DNA of 64,000 bases from Allodiplogaster sudhausi (Eukaryota; Nematoda; Chromadorea; Rhabditida; Diplogasteridae): contig CALZFC010000009.1 of assembly GCA_945643635.1 (NCBI GenBank), positions 3,138,501 to 3,202,500 of the forward strand. Direction: 5' to 3'. Position numbers and translations under genes: made by a program. Below the pieces are notes generated by a model, which was not told where the DNA came from, searched no databases, and saw nothing but the letters and a program-made list of their open reading frames with translations. Positions 61,118 through 64,000 of the stretch are shown here, piece by piece (within the stretch, counting starts at the first letter, position 1; each line of letters begins with the position of its first letter).

Positions 61118-64000
61118 AGAGAGACGATATATCATAAACTATGTAGATTATTTATTATTTTCCTAACCTAAACGGCGATTGTTTCCCAAAACGAAACACG
61201 AACACTGTGATTATAATTCAACGTGGTGCTTTAACAGTTGCTAATAATATATAAGTAATGATCGATACTATTCTAATTTGTATTTTGTTATTTTGTTATA
61301 TCGATTAAAGGAACTCAAATGTTTCGAAGTATTACAGATGACCCATTTCATAAAGGCTCTTACATCAGCTAAGGCAGAAAAAAAAGGTAACCATGTAGAC
61401 TACGGTGCGCGCCTGCGCTGTTTTTTTCCCATCAGCAGAGCTTCAGTCCGCTGATAAATAATCGATTGCTTGCAAGAAAATATGTTGATCGGAAAGGGGA
61501 AAAATTATTTAGCAGTTTTTAGTCGCGCTGTCCACTCGTAATTCAGCACGTACTGACAATAGGCTCTATCCAACGCTCTAGTGGTCCCATGAAGCAAGAA
61601 CCAGCTTTCTTCCGCTCTCCATTCGCTAGTGCATTGACCTGGAGAATATAGAGGTAGAGCATAGAAAAAAGCGTGAAATAAATGAGCAGGGCTGAATGAG
61701 AGAGAAAGAGTAATGAGGAAGGGATAGCGTCTAGAATATCACTGCGAAGGTGCGCAAACAGCTTGTGCAATAAAATAGCCTAATTAGACCTCGATTAATC
61801 TCTGTTATGGTGACTGGATATAGCTGTTGCAGTTGGTCACCACTATTGGTGTGGCATCCACGAGAGTGATAATGGCAGAAGGATGCCCTCAAGTGCGCTG
61901 TCCTCTCTCTTGTGCAGAGAGAAGCTGACAGTTTATGCCATGCTCGAGCCCGCCCCCAGCAGTGTCCCCATCTTTTCCCCTTATCTTTCCTCTATCCGCA
62001 ATCTCAGCTTTTCACTCGCAACGGCTTCTCAAAGAAGAACCGACGCCGAGTCGTTCAACCAGCCATTTCCTCCTCTTTTTTCTGAAATGAGCCACCCTAG
62101 TGTAACCCTTTTTGACGCCGATACGCTAGTGCGACCTTGAATCGGCCACATAAAAAAGTTGCTGCTGGGGCAGAACGAAATCGAAAAAAAACATTTCCCC
62201 TTATTCCTTTTTATTCTTTCGAACAAATAAGTGCTTCGCTCTTCTAGTCTTCAATCAACATCTCATGTGACTCGATTAGTCATGTCGCTTAGCAGAGAAG
62301 TTTTCCCCATTTGTATCGTTTATATAAATGTCGTTACATGTGTGCAATTTCGTTCTACTGCCTTGAATACGAGTAGTACGGATTTAGATTTTGAAAGGTG
62401 GGAGGAGAGTTGTGGAGAGCAACGCGAGTTGAGCGGAACGAAGGGGGAAGGGCCGGTCCTTCCAGACTGGTGCCAAGTGCATTTGCCCTTTAGCCGGCGG
62501 AGGGACACAGAGTAGCCTGGGGCTGCACTTGCACTTCCTGCAGTTTCACTCCTTCTCGGCTGCAGTGAACTTTGTCTTTCTGCCAGACCTAGCTCTTCTC
62601 TCACATTGCCCAGCAATATCTTCCCACTCTAATACTATCACGTGTTCCAGAGAAAGCAGCATTAACAAGCTTGCTCATGGTCAGCACAACTGCTGTAGTG
62701 AGAGTGTTGTTTCTCTCACCCTCCATTTAATTACTGACACGTCTTTAAGTTTAAGTAAAGAGCTGGGAAAGAGGGAGAAGCAGAAAGATCAGAGACTGGA
62801 AGAGGCTGTGAGTGAAAGAAAAACACAAAGAGAGGAGACAGAGAGAGAGAGAGTTAGTTGCTGCCGGAACGTGGCTCATTACTTGACAATCCCACGTCAT
62901 TCCCTGTTTTGATGACTGGGAGCAGCTTGCGTAGTGACCGCGTGGCTTGGCAGTCTCTAGTGCTTCCTTCTCCCATCCTTACGCGTCTTTCCTGTCGTCA
63001 CTCCAGACTCACCAATATGCACATCTTTCCTTCCTCATGCGTCAGTCTCCTCCTCTCTGCCTCGATCTCATTCAACAACATTTATTCTAGCTGTCTCGTG
63101 ATATTATCGTGGATTTTTCTCTGGAGCTTTCCTGAGATTTGCCGTTGATAATGATTATCCGATATTTGAAGGGTGATACATGGATGTTGAGTAAGAAATG
63201 CATGAAAGGCGTGGCTCGCCATGTTTATCGTGCAAAATTCTATTCGCCGACAACAGTAAACACTTTTCGCTTTGATTCAGTACTCTTATTTCTAGACCCT
63301 CTTTCTAACTTGACCGCTTTTTACCCATCTTAGGGCATCAATTAGAATGCCAAAGAAAGGGGTAAACAGGATGGGTACCAGGCTGAACAATCCTATTCTG
63401 TTTATATTGTTGATGACGTCTTCCATGGACTCACTACCCTTTCTACCTAACCTATTCAATTCATTTCTTTTGTTTCACCCATGGTTTACCTTTGTCTTAT
63501 CCTTCTAATGCAACAGCTTTGAATTATACGTGATTCACGTATATTACTCAAATGGCGCAGGTCTCATGTATAATAAGTCAATTTCATTCTTTTGGACATA
63601 AAAGAACTAATATATAAAAGAATAAGCATAATGAAAACGTACTATGACAAGGTCTGAAGTACGATTCTTTCTAGTAAATGTAGTGTGAACTTGATTTCCA
63701 CAAGTACTGTATCTCATGTTTGGTAAACGTCGCTGCACTTTTGAGTTTGTTCTGAAAGTGCGTGTCTTTCAAAAGAATGTATAGAAGCGAGTGTTGGTCT
63801 GCAAGTTGCGTTGTTGTGTTTGTGTGTGCTTGATCTATGGTGGACGAACTCTGATCGTCCTCTTCAGTTGCTCTTCTCCCCGCCCACCCCCCCCCCAGCG
63901 TAGTTTGTGCTTGTGTACTCTAGCGTATTTGGCGAATGAGTGCGTATCCGCGACCGTACTCTTTTTTTTTGTTCGGTTCTTCATCTCCTTTTTTCTTGCA
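61118..64000. other. downstream region without convincing gene
   Basis: Contains the 3' flank of the Vps3-like gene. A 127-codon frame at 62529-62912 has no recognised domain and reads through a GA-rich stretch. Poly-C runs lie near 63886-63897. No exon chain could be built. Confidence 0.5.

Noticed and set aside
62529..62912. 127-codon plus-strand frame
   Set aside because: No domain, poor codon pattern and passage through a GA-rich stretch; not supported as a gene.

Overview
This is a eukaryotic, animal genome window. Protein-coding genes are broken by many short introns (mostly 45-110 nt, a few of 0.6-1.3 kb). The reconstructed proteins are metazoan: a TIKI-type Wnt protease, PARG, a two-Ig muscle-type protein, a rhodopsin-like GPCR, cysteine dioxygenase, WASH-complex FAM21 and a Vps3/TGFBRAP1-like CORVET subunit. 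The compact introns, frequent TTTCAG acceptors and the two-Ig protein fit a nematode best, but the species is not identifiable by eye. (GA)n/(CT)n tracts are scattered through introns and spacers. Most reading frames longer than 60 codons are shadows of these tracts.

Layout. 1190-5526 (+) TIKI/TRABD2-like protease. 5592-5904 a MITE with perfect 33-bp inverted ends and an 8-bp target duplication. 6088-8769 (+) PARG. 9856-11180 (+) a membrane protein with an MXRA7-like C-terminus. 11607-26543 one giant palindrome with two 7.43-kb arms around a 74-bp spacer, flanked by the 6-bp direct repeat AATGCC. 28253-29292 (+) two-Ig-domain protein. 34280-39475 (+) class A GPCR with a long tail. 40280-41966 (+) cysteine dioxygenase. 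44788-46921 (+) and 48893-49771 (+) two genes of no family I recognise, assembled from phase-consistent exons. 51045-56640 (-) FAM21/WASHC2. 57161-61117 (+) Vps3/TGFBRAP1-like. The rest is spacer in which I see no convincing gene.

The standout is the palindrome. Mirrored positions sum to a constant across about 15 kb, and the only difference I found between the arms is one base in a homopolymer. Its edges carry an array of about 44-bp repeats, one more copy lies in the spacer, and each arm holds a cluster of tRNA-like RNA polymerase III-type modules. The flanking direct repeat argues for a genuine insertion, that is, a very large foldback-like or inverted-repeat mobile element with no transposase I can recognise, rather than a simple assembly fold.

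Other themes: FAM21 and the Vps3-like gene, both endosomal, are divergently transcribed from a 0.5-kb shared spacer. Many 3' splice sites implied by homology end in GAG or AAG instead of CAG/TAG. The PARG signature reads HEE where QEE is the rule.

Exon boundaries were derived by hand from splice motifs, phase agreement and remembered family alignments. No database search was run.
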